A stretch of 5,021 bases of DNA from NCBI GenBank assembly GCA_026393655.1, contig JAPKZT010000239.1, positions 1-5,021 of the forward strand, read 5' to 3'. A program made the position numbers and the translations under genes. Of this stretch, positions 1 through 5,021 are shown piece by piece. Every line of letters starts with the position of its first letter. Position 1 is the first letter of the stretch. Source of the stretch: Actinomycetota bacterium. GTDB taxonomy: Bacteria > Actinomycetota > Acidimicrobiia > Acidimicrobiales > Ilumatobacteraceae. The notes beneath the pieces are model-generated. The model was not told the DNA's origin, searched no databases, and was given only the letters and a program-made list of their open reading frames with translations.

Positions 1-188
1 ATCGCGCCGCGAGCATCTATAACTTCAGCAGCCGTGTGCTCTAATTTTCCACTCGCAATTTCTCGAATTGCGCCGTCTGCGCCAATGACTAGTGAACCGT
101 TTTCAATTACTGAGCCTTTTGTATCGACAGTAACTATTTGTGCGTTGATAACTGCGATTCGGTCTTGATTTGTGTTTCGGTCGCTCAT
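1..188 (-). CDS. Amidohydrolase N-terminus (TRZ/ATZ or methylthioadenosine/adenosine deaminase-like), partial
   Basis: The first 62 codons of a gene that runs off the left edge. The start ATG at 188 overlaps the stop of the phosphorylase gene as ATGA, which suggests translational coupling. The visible protein has a short polar leader (about residues 1-10), then IAVINAQIVTVD, then ENGSLVIGADGAIREI, and ends EVIDARGA. This is the N-terminal beta-sandwich of the metal-dependent amidohydrolase superfamily, where 'vIDA+Gklv.PG' normally leads into the first metal-binding HxH. That HxH lies outside the window, so activity and substrate cannot be read. Members of this superfamily that sit beside nucleoside phosphorylases often deaminate purines or purine nucleosides (guanine, adenosine, 5'-methylthioadenosine), so a purine-linked deaminase is a reasonable inference. 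A dihydroorotase- or imidazolonepropionase-like enzyme is not excluded. No Shine-Dalgarno sequence precedes the start. Confidence 0.72.
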   Translation of the reverse strand, partial: MSDRNTNQDRIAVINAQIVTVDTKGSVIENGSLVIGADGAIREIASGKLEHTAAEVIDARGA

Positions 189-931
189 GATTTTTGGCTT
201 TCAATGTCGATTTGTTTGAGGATGTTTGCCAGCAAACCGCCAACTCGAGTCGCTGATGCTTTGCCTATTGCTAGTACTTCTTCACCAGATAATTTTTCAC
301 CAGAAATACCGGCTGCAAGATTTGTTGCAAGTGATAACGCAAGAACTTCCATGCCCATATGCCGAGCAGCGATTGTCTCCATCACAGTTGACATGCCGAC
401 CAGATCGGCACCCCAAACCCGCGCGGCGCGAATTTCTGCAGGCGTTTCAAAATGCGGACCATGGAAACCCATATAGACACCCTCATGCAAAGTTGAATCA
501 ACTTGATGCGCAATTTTTCGTAATCGCAAACTGTATGCATCAGTTAAATCAACAAATCGTCCATGTAAAGGTGCTGGCGCATCGGCGCCTGTCAATGGTG
601 AAAAACCTGTCAGATTGATGTGGTCTGAAATTAGAGCTGTTGCACCAACGCCCCCCTCATACAGATGTGTTCGACCAGTGAGCAATAACACCTTGGATTT
701 ACCGACCAAAACACTTTTCAAAGATCCGCCATGGCCAATGGCCGAAGGCTTGGTAAAACCAGGAATTTCGGTTACAGATATTTCATTCGTTGCTTTAAGT
801 ACAGATGCCGCGTGTGCCCACCCAGAACCTAAAACGGCAAGAATGTCATGATTTGAGCCGAACTTATCAACAACAAAATCTGCGGCAACTTTGGCTAATT
901 CGTAGGGATTAGTTTCAGCCGCAGAATTCAT
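185..931 (-). CDS. punA: Purine nucleoside phosphorylase, trimeric PunA type, with an internal deletion
   Basis: Purine nucleoside phosphorylases split inosine, guanosine and related nucleosides with phosphate, giving the base and ribose-1-phosphate (purine salvage, cytosolic). The 248-residue product shows the family motifs in order: VLGSGW (33-38, phosphate-binding Ser36), GHGG (66-69), GRTHLYEG (86-93), LISDHINLTG (100-109), FVDLTDAYS (126-134), GPHFETPAEIR (158-168, Glu162 for the base), VGMSTVMET (178-186) and LATNLAAGISGE (201-212, Asn204). The oddity lies between residues 93 and 95. Relatives have about 35 residues there (a helix, then the strand ending in TNAAGG); here a single Gly joins YEG to VGATALISDH. 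The missing segment forms part of the purine site (Asn115/Ala116 in the human enzyme), so the product is probably inactive or misfolded unless the gap is an assembly error. The frame is otherwise intact. The gene lies 33 bp after the methyltransferase gene and overlaps the amidohydrolase start by 4 bp. Confidence 0.93.
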   Translation of the reverse strand: MNSAAETNPYELAKVAADFVVDKFGSNHDILAVLGSGWAHAASVLKATNEISVTEIPGFTKPSAIGHGGSLKSVLVGKSKVLLLTGRTHLYEGGVGATALISDHINLTGFSPLTGADAPAPLHGRFVDLTDAYSLRLRKIAHQVDSTLHEGVYMGFHGPHFETPAEIRAARVWGADLVGMSTVMETIAARHMGMEVLALSLATNLAAGISGEKLSGEEVLAIGKASATRVGGLLANILKQIDIESQKS

Positions 932-937
932 GACTAA

Positions 938-943
938 ATGCTA
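938..943 (-). promoter_or_regulatory. Possible -10 element for a leaderless punA transcript
   Basis: On the minus strand TAGCAT (TANNNT form, 4 of 6 matches to TATAAT) ends six bases before the punA ATG. This spacing would place transcription start at or next to the A of the start codon, as in leaderless mRNAs, which are common in actinobacteria. There is no Shine-Dalgarno sequence in the 33-bp gap and no clear -35 box. The match is short and could be chance; the gene may simply be co-transcribed with the methyltransferase gene. Confidence 0.25.
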
Positions 944-964
944 TGCCGATCTATTGACTTTGGC

Positions 965-1552
965 TTATCTTAGAGTGCCTTCAAGTTCGTACAACACGAT
1001 GGTGCTTGATTTTGCTACCCACAAACCAGCACCTGCCTGCGTGAAATATTTTTTAAGTTCGTTGCAGTACCAAATACCAGTACGTGAATAAATCTCAAAA
1101 TCAGTTACATCACGATCAACAGTATTTCTTAAGTCGCTCTTCGTCGGTACCTCAAAAAATAAAACATGTTTTGTCGCTTTCGCCAAATTCTTAATCGCAG
1201 ACCTGGCATCCTGTTCGTTGAGGTACTGCAACACACTTTGACAAATAACAAGATCAAATTTTCTTTTTGGCGCCCAAGAACTGATATCGCGAAGTTCATG
1301 ACCATATTTCTTGCAGGCGTGTTCACTGACGTCTACTGATACAACTTTTGTGCGTTCGTAATTCTTGCGGTACCAGTCACTCCAATATCCGACACCTGCG
1401 CCAACGTCTAAAACTGATCGCACTTGAATATCCCACCAATTGCAAAACTGATGCACACCAGATGCGAGTGTTTCAATCTTTCGACGCGAATGCATGGGCG
1501 TCGTTGAATAAAAGCGTTTAAAAAAACCGGCATCGAATTGCGTTCTAGGCAC
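965..1552 (-). CDS. Class I SAM-dependent methyltransferase, substrate unknown
   Basis: A 195-residue Rossmann-fold methyltransferase. SAM-binding motif I is VLDVGAGVGYW (about residues 47-57), the acidic residue ending strand 2 is in VVSVDVSEHACKKYG (69-83), and the strand-4 motif is FDLVICQSVLQYL (99-111). The N-terminus (DAGFFKRFY...SRRKIE) and the C-terminal block (TGIWYCNELKKYFTQAG, then IVLYELEG) resemble a family of small stand-alone methyltransferases whose substrate is, as far as I know, not established. The start is GTG at 1552: an in-frame TGA lies five codons upstream, and the DAxFFxRFY block just after the GTG looks like family sequence, so a later start at Met20 is less likely. 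No Shine-Dalgarno sequence is present. It leads a minus-strand series with punA 33 bp downstream, and it is divergent from the peroxidase gene. No link to purine metabolism can be read from the protein itself. Confidence 0.88.
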   Translation of the reverse strand: MPRTQFDAGFFKRFYSTTPMHSRRKIETLASGVHQFCNWWDIQVRSVLDVGAGVGYWSDWYRKNYERTKVVSVDVSEHACKKYGHELRDISSWAPKRKFDLVICQSVLQYLNEQDARSAIKNLAKATKHVLFFEVPTKSDLRNTVDRDVTDFEIYSRTGIWYCNELKKYFTQAGAGLWVAKSSTIVLYELEGTLR

Positions 1553-1621
1553 CTGTGTTGTGTATCAGGTTTATCAGTAGCCTTGCCACACGAGAAATAA
1601 CCCAAGTAGAAATGAGACAAA
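1553..1621. promoter_or_regulatory. Divergent intergenic region with start signals for both flanking transcription units
   Basis: This 69-bp gap separates the methyltransferase (minus) from the peroxidase-aguBA operon (plus), so both promoters should lie in it or just inside the neighbours. On the plus strand, TTGCCA (1583-1588) is followed after 18 bp by TAGAAA (1607-1612), a weak sigma-70-like pair that would start transcription within a few bases of the peroxidase ATG. On the minus strand only TACACA (1559-1564), six bases before the GTG, has the position of a -10 element, and it is a poor match. No Shine-Dalgarno sequence serves either start, and I see no convincing operator palindrome. 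The existence of promoters here is inferred from gene layout; the exact boxes are guesses. Confidence 0.35.
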
Positions 1622-2110
1622 ATGTCGGTCTATGACACAAAAATTGCTGGTTTGACTGGCGTGAATGATCTTCTGAATTCAATTAAGGGCTCAGTAACGC
1701 TCGTCGTAAACGTCGCCTCTAAGTGCGGTTTGACTCCGCAATATACGGCTCTTGAGGCGCTGCAGAAAGAATTTGCGGCACAAGGTTTCACTGTGTTGGG
1801 CGTGCCGTGCAACCAGTTCGGCGCACAAGAACCTGGTTCGGCCAGTGAGATTGAGACTTTTTGTTCGACAAATTATGGCGTTACTTTTCCGATGTCCGAA
1901 AAAATTGAAGTCAACGGCGCAGGTCGTCACGCTTTATACCAAACGCTTACGCAAGTTACAGACGACGAGGGTCACTCGGGCGACATTCGCTGGAACTTCG
2001 AAAAGTTTTTGGTGAGTCGAGATGGCGAAGTAGTTTCTAGGTTTAAGCCGCAAGCAACACCCGACTCAGCCGAAGTTATGGCTGCAATCAAAGCTCAGCT
2101 CGCCAAATAA
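1622..2110 (+). CDS. gpx: Glutathione peroxidase family protein (Cys type, probably thioredoxin-dependent)
   Basis: The enzyme reduces hydrogen peroxide and organic hydroperoxides in the cytosol. The 162-residue length is normal for bacterial Cys-type members, and there is no signal peptide. Motifs in order: VNVASKCGLTPQY (29-41) with peroxidatic Cys35; LGVPCNQFGAQEPG (59-72) with Gln69; FCSTNYGVTFPM (80-91) with Cys81; and RWNFEKFLVSRDG (123-135) with Trp124 and Asn125. The Cys-Gln-Trp-Asn catalytic tetrad is therefore complete. Cys81 sits where thioredoxin-dependent members carry their resolving cysteine, so thioredoxin rather than glutathione is the likely electron donor (family knowledge, not shown here). 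The gene leads the plus-strand series, with aguB 2 bp downstream, so it is probably co-transcribed with agmatine catabolism or putrescine synthesis. The functional reason for this pairing is not evident. The ATG has no Shine-Dalgarno sequence. Confidence 0.95.
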   Translation: MSVYDTKIAGLTGVNDLLNSIKGSVTLVVNVASKCGLTPQYTALEALQKEFAAQGFTVLGVPCNQFGAQEPGSASEIETFCSTNYGVTFPMSEKIEVNGAGRHALYQTLTQVTDDEGHSGDIRWNFEKFLVSRDGEVVSRFKPQATPDSAEVMAAIKAQLAK

Positions 2111-2112
2111 AC

Positions 2113-2985
2113 ATGCAAAAAGTCACTGTCGCTGCGTTGCAGATGTCGATGTCGACTGAAGTTGCTGAAAATATTTCGACTGCTGAACGACTTGTACGCA
2201 GCGCAGCAAATCAGGGCGCACAAATCATTTTGATCCCAGAATTATTTGAGGGTCATTATTTTTGCAAAGATCAAACAACGCAAGACCTGAATCGTGCGAT
2301 TGAGATGTCTTCGCACCCAACGGTGGCACACTTTGCCAAAGTTGCAAAAGAACTCAGTGTCGTTTTGCCGATTAGCGTTTATGAACGCGCTAACAACTCG
2401 TTATTCAATTCGGTGGCGATAGTTGATGCCGACGGCAAAGTGCTTGGCACATATCGCAAGAGCCATATTCCAGATGGGCCGGGATATAACGAGAAGTTTT
2501 ATTTCAGTCCTGGTGACACAGGCTTCAAAGTTTGGCAAACCAAGTATGCGAAAATTGGAGTCGGCATTTGCTGGGATCAATGGTTTCCAGAAGCTGCGCG
2601 GGTGATGACATTGCGTGGAGCAGAAATTTTGTTGTATCCAACCGCAATTGGTAGTGAGCCATCAAATCCTGAACTTGATTCTTCCGGTCATTGGCAACGA
2701 GCGATGCAAGGCCACGCTGCAAGTAACTTGACGCCAGTTATGGCCGCCAATCGCACAGGGCGCGAAGTTGGTCGCGCGACAGAGATTACTTTTTACGGAT
2801 GTTCATTTATCTGTGACGCAACTGGAGCAAAAGTTGCTGAGGCAAATCGAACTGAAGAAACTGTATTGCTGGCGACTTTTGATATTGAAGCACAGAAACT
2901 TGCTCGAACTTTTTGGGGATTATTTCGTGATCGGAGACCTGAGTTGTATAAGCCGTTGATGACTTTAGACGGCTTTGACGCGTGA
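2113..2985 (+). CDS. aguB: N-carbamoylputrescine amidase
   Basis: A nitrilase-superfamily (CN-hydrolase) enzyme that hydrolyses N-carbamoylputrescine to putrescine, CO2 and ammonia, the second step of the agmatine route. At 290 residues it has the usual length for AguB. The catalytic triad is visible: Glu43 in LIPELFEGHYF, Lys116 in TYRKSHIPDGPGY and Cys153 in GVGICWDQWFPEAAR; Glu127 (GYNEKFYF) is the second conserved glutamate. AguB-specific blocks separate it from other nitrilases: the run from about 165 to 180 ending in ILLYPTAIGSEP, then SSGHWQRAMQGHAASN (about 194-209) and the ANRTGRE block. Its ATG follows the peroxidase stop by 2 bp, and its TGA stop overlaps the next start as GTGA. 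Adjacency to agmatine deiminase supports the specific function over a general amidase. No Shine-Dalgarno sequence is seen, so translation may be coupled to the upstream gene. Confidence 0.96.
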   Translation: MQKVTVAALQMSMSTEVAENISTAERLVRSAANQGAQIILIPELFEGHYFCKDQTTQDLNRAIEMSSHPTVAHFAKVAKELSVVLPISVYERANNSLFNSVAIVDADGKVLGTYRKSHIPDGPGYNEKFYFSPGDTGFKVWQTKYAKIGVGICWDQWFPEAARVMTLRGAEILLYPTAIGSEPSNPELDSSGHWQRAMQGHAASNLTPVMAANRTGREVGRATEITFYGCSFICDATGAKVAEANRTEETVLLATFDIEAQKLARTFWGLFRDRRPELYKPLMTLDGFDA

Positions 2986-3956
2986 GTATGCCCGCCGAGT
3001 TTGCTCGGCATGAACGAACTGTTATTTGTTGGCCAGCAAGGAGCGAGATTTACGGTCTGCGCCTTGCTGAAGCTCAAACAGGCCATGCAGCTTTAGCAAA
3101 TACGATTTCGGGTTACGAACCTGTGACGATGATTGTAAATCCAAGCGACGAATCTGCCGCACGGCGCGTTTGTGCAGAAAATGTGGATGTGGTCGCACTC
3201 GAAATTGATGACGCGTGGTTTCGTGACTCTGGGCCGAATTATGTAATTGAAAATGGTGAACTGATCGCAACGTGTTGGCAGTTCAACGGCTGGGGCGAAA
3301 AATTCGTGCCGTTCGATAAAGATGCGACGATTGCGTCGCGTTGGGCCGCCCAAGCAGGTCATAAAACGCGCAAAATCGATATGGTTCTTGAAGGTGGGTC
3401 ACTAAATGTTGATGGTGCTGGAACGCTAATCACAACTGAGCAATGCTTGCTCAACCCGAATCGCAATCCGAAACTTTCGCGTGAGCAGATCACCGAACGA
3501 CTTTGTCGAGAACTTGGCCAGCAAAAAGTCATATGGCTGCCTTTTGGTCTTGCTCTCGATGACGACACCGACGGTCATGTTGATAATGTCGCTTCATTCA
3601 TCGGGCCAAAGACCGTAATCATGCAAAGTTGCGACGATAAAAATGAACCAGATTTCGTGCGCTGTGCGGCAAACATTGCAGTAGCGAGAGATGCAGGGTT
3701 AACCGTGCACGAGATACCAGTGTTGCCGTTCGTCGTAACTGATGGTGTGCGAGCAGTTGTGCCATATTTAAATTTTTATATCTGCAACGATGCAGTTATC
3801 GTGCCCGTATGTGGGCACGATGCAGACAACGAAATGCTTGCGCTACTTGGTGAGTTTATTCCTGACCGAGATGTTGTCGGACTAGAAATCGGCGCAATTC
3901 TTGCGCATGGTGGTGGCGGTATTCATTGCATCACCCAACAAGTGCCAGCCATTTAA
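2982..3956 (+). CDS. aguA: Agmatine deiminase
   Basis: Converts agmatine to N-carbamoylputrescine and ammonia, supplying the substrate of the adjacent AguB. It belongs to the guanidino-modifying (PAD-like) superfamily. The 324 residues show the family blocks: PAEFARHERTVICWP (4-18), DDAWFRDSGPNYV (76-88, Asp82), LEGGSLNVDG (136-145, Glu137), LLNPNRNPKLSREQI (156-170), DTDGHVDNVASF (195-206, His199 and Asp201) and HGGGGIHCITQQ (309-320) with nucleophile Cys316. Length is slightly below the usual range of about 340-370, but no catalytic block is missing. Two starts are possible: GTG at 2982, which overlaps the aguB stop as GTGA, or ATG at 2988, two codons later, which gives the common family start MPAE. 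Neither has a Shine-Dalgarno sequence. The gene ends 8 bp from the convergent dioxygenase gene with no clear terminator between them. Confidence 0.96.
   Translation: MSMPAEFARHERTVICWPARSEIYGLRLAEAQTGHAALANTISGYEPVTMIVNPSDESAARRVCAENVDVVALEIDDAWFRDSGPNYVIENGELIATCWQFNGWGEKFVPFDKDATIASRWAAQAGHKTRKIDMVLEGGSLNVDGAGTLITTEQCLLNPNRNPKLSREQITERLCRELGQQKVIWLPFGLALDDDTDGHVDNVASFIGPKTVIMQSCDDKNEPDFVRCAANIAVARDAGLTVHEIPVLPFVVTDGVRAVVPYLNFYICNDAVIVPVCGHDADNEMLALLGEFIPDRDVVGLEIGAILAHGGGGIHCITQQVPAI
3787..3825. repeat. Intragenic hairpin with flanking direct repeats inside aguA
   Basis: A perfect 9-bp inverted repeat, ATCGTGCCC (3798-3806) and GGGCACGAT (3813-3821), is separated by six bases (GTATGT). The 9-bp direct repeat ACGATGCAG occurs at 3787-3795 and 3817-3825, the second copy overlapping the right arm of the hairpin. 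It lies in codons for the conserved strand VIVPVCGHDAD of AguA, so the protein frame is unaffected. There is no T-run after the stem, so it does not look like an intrinsic terminator. It may be chance within coding sequence. Confidence 0.6.
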
Positions 3957-3964
3957 TCAATCAA

Positions 3965-4831
3965 CTAGTCAATTAGCGAGTCGCTTCGCACTCGGCGTTG
4001 TTCTGCTTCTTCGTGAGCAGGAAGCACTCGCCCAAATAGTTGACGGGTTCGTTCGACGCGACCGATAACTCCTGGCTCGGCGGTGTAAGCAAAGATCGCA
4101 GCATGACGAGGCTTGGATGATACCGGCACTCTGGTTACGCGGTGCAGAGAATGTCGACCACGAAAAATTTGTAAATCACCAGCGTGAAGCTCAAGAGTTT
4201 TAACTTCTGAGCGGTCGTCATCAAGAACTTTTTGAATGCGATCGAAAGACTCATCATTTGGGGTTCGAATCATTGGAACATATTCAAATAGTCCACCTTC
4301 ATCTGCTTCGTCGATCATCGCAGTTACTGCAAACTCATTTGTATCGAAGTGCCAAGCAAATTGTTGACCAGGATTAAGAATATTCGCAGTCAAACCCGCC
4401 AGAGGGTCTGCATAACAGTAAACAGAATCTGTCTCAAGACAATCTCTAATAAATGCCGTCAATGCTTCGCTGCGAAACAGCACGTCTATCGCCAGCGATG
4501 CATCCCAAGAATCTCCCGGGATGAAGCCACTTGAGCGTTCGATGAACGTGTTGACCGGGTGGCGATCGGGGTAGTCAGAGTTTTTTGTTGAATGAAAGTA
4601 CGGATTCATACTTGACGTCGAAAAGTGAGTTGTCTGCTTGCGTGCGATAATTTCTTGGCTAATAATCTTTACGGCAGTCGGGCGAAGCAGATTTTTGATT
4701 ACGGCACAACCGTCGTGTTGTAGTTGTTCACGCGCTTGAGATAACGCAACCTTGTATTCAGGGCTCGCAGTCTCATCAAGCGGATAGACGTTGAAATCAA
4801 CAAGATCATCAACACGATACGAACGAGTCAT
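3965..4831 (-). CDS. 2-oxoglutarate/Fe(II)-dependent dioxygenase, related to the BesD-type halogenase/hydroxylase family
   Basis: A cytosolic non-heme iron oxygenase of 288 residues from the ATG at 4831. The open frame continues upstream to 4987, but that part overlaps the end of another gene on the same strand and has no family similarity, so MTRSYRVDDLVDF at 4831 is taken as the start. From that start, the facial triad is His161 and Asp163 (WHFDTNEF) and His230 (FRGRHSLHRVTRV), with Arg242 (KPRHAAIFAY) as the likely 2-oxoglutarate contact. The block CYADPLAGLTANILNPGQ precedes the HxD, and the C-terminus (VERTRQLFGRVLPAHEEAE) is also family-like. Spacing of the two His ligands (69 residues) resembles that in BesD, the lysine halogenase, as I recall it; halogenases replace the Asp by Gly, whereas this protein keeps Asp, so hydroxylation is expected. 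The substrate is unknown, a free amino acid being the best guess. It follows a dehydrogenase gene by 25 bp and is likely in its operon. Confidence 0.88.
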   Translation of the reverse strand: MTRSYRVDDLVDFNVYPLDETASPEYKVALSQAREQLQHDGCAVIKNLLRPTAVKIISQEIIARKQTTHFSTSSMNPYFHSTKNSDYPDRHPVNTFIERSSGFIPGDSWDASLAIDVLFRSEALTAFIRDCLETDSVYCYADPLAGLTANILNPGQQFAWHFDTNEFAVTAMIDEADEGGLFEYVPMIRTPNDESFDRIQKVLDDDRSEVKTLELHAGDLQIFRGRHSLHRVTRVPVSSKPRHAAIFAYTAEPGVIGRVERTRQLFGRVLPAHEEAEQRRVRSDSLID

Positions 4832-4856
4832 CTTGTGGCGCCGTTCATAATTTGCG

Positions 4857-5021
4857 TCATGATTCCCAGGGTGGTGTCCAATCACCTTCAAGTCGCATTG
4901 AAATTTTTGCATCGTCTTCGATTCGTCTGGCCACATGCAACTCGGCGGCGTTGGCCCCGTAGCGTTCACTGGCAACCGTAAATGCATGCACCGCAGCAGC
5001 AGTCATTGGTAGATCTGCGTT
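4857..5021 (-). CDS. C-terminal end of a probable beta-hydroxyacid dehydrogenase family protein, partial
   Basis: The last 54 codons of a gene that enters from the right edge, ending in TGA at 4857-4859. The residues start NADLPMTAAAVHAFTVASERYG and end in WTPPWES. The opening 'dLPmtaaa..af..a...yG' pattern resembles the C-terminal helix of NAD(P)-dependent beta-hydroxyacid dehydrogenases (3-hydroxyisobutyrate / 6-phosphogluconate dehydrogenase-like). The later part, about 25-54, is less typical of 3-hydroxyisobutyrate dehydrogenase itself. It lies in a different frame from the upstream extension of the dioxygenase gene, has a protein-like composition, and stops 25 bp before the dioxygenase ATG, which is operon-like spacing. 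The Rossmann domain and catalytic Lys lie outside the window, so the family call is tentative, but that this stretch is coding is fairly secure. Confidence 0.55.
   Translation of the reverse strand, partial: NADLPMTAAAVHAFTVASERYGANAAELHVARRIEDDAKISMRLEGDWTPPWES

Noticed and set aside
138..851. Plus-strand open frames across the phosphorylase gene (138-476, 226-618, 615-851).
   Set aside because: They are antisense to a clearly conserved phosphorylase gene, and their translations show no recognisable domain.
1129..1620. Short minus-strand frames 1129-1326 and 1408-1620 overlapping the methyltransferase.
   Set aside because: They are out of frame with the conserved methyltransferase motifs and have no protein-like features of their own.
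2525..3568. Minus-strand frames antisense to aguB and aguA, up to 97 residues long.
   Set aside because: Both plus-strand genes carry full catalytic motif sets; the antisense translations look like frame shadows.
3977..3994. Inverted repeat CGAGT / ACTCG with an 8-base loop near the convergent ends of aguA and the dioxygenase, considered as a terminator.
   Set aside because: The stem is only 5 bp, it lies inside the dioxygenase coding sequence, and no T-run follows on either strand.
4829..4860. Short minus-strand frame starting with an ATG at 4860 that overlaps the stop of the upstream gene as ATGA, considered as an alternative dioxygenase start.
   Set aside because: It is out of frame with the dioxygenase and reaches a stop after ten codons; the in-frame start is the ATG at 4831.
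1..5021. CRISPR arrays, tRNA or rRNA genes, insertion sequences, toxin-antitoxin or defence genes.
   Set aside because: No regularly spaced repeats, tRNA-like cloverleaf, transposase motifs or small paired unknown genes were seen; nearly all of the window is covered by recognisable metabolic genes.

Overview
The window looks like a densely packed bacterial chromosome segment of moderate G+C (mid-40s percent by eye; not computed). All eight genes are close together or overlapping, the longest gap is 69 bp, and none of the eight has a convincing Shine-Dalgarno sequence at a start visible here. The trimeric PunA-type purine nucleoside phosphorylase, the aguA/aguB sequence types and the leaderless or non-SD starts suggest an actinobacterium with a compact genome, perhaps an uncultivated aquatic lineage. 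This placement is inference and not certain. No RNA gene, CRISPR array, insertion sequence, attachment site or origin was seen.

Layout. (1) 1-1552, minus strand, read right to left: a class I SAM methyltransferase (965-1552), a purine nucleoside phosphorylase (185-931), and the N-terminus of an amidohydrolase (1-188, running off the left edge) joined to the phosphorylase by an ATGA overlap. The last two look like a nucleoside salvage unit. (2) A 69-bp divergent gap (1553-1621) that must hold the start signals for both directions. (3) 1622-3956, plus strand: glutathione peroxidase, N-carbamoylputrescine amidase (aguB) and agmatine deiminase (aguA), with a 2-bp gap and then a GTGA overlap, so very probably one operon. 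AguA and AguB together turn agmatine into putrescine. (4) 3965-5021, minus strand, convergent with the operon: a 2-oxoglutarate/Fe(II) dioxygenase (3965-4831), preceded on the same strand by the C-terminal end of what looks like a beta-hydroxyacid dehydrogenase (4857-5021, running off the right edge).

The most notable anomaly is in the purine nucleoside phosphorylase. The reading frame is open and conserved at both ends, but about 34 residues are missing between the GRTHLYEG motif and the LISDHINLTG motif. The missing block carries the TNAAGG purine-binding strand. The break lies at a run of six C/G bases, so it is either a real in-frame deletion that should cripple the enzyme or an assembly/consensus error. 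The second item of interest is the dioxygenase. It resembles the family that includes BesD-type amino-acid halogenases but keeps the metal-binding Asp, so it should hydroxylate an unknown substrate, probably a free amino acid. No clearly new multi-gene system was found.
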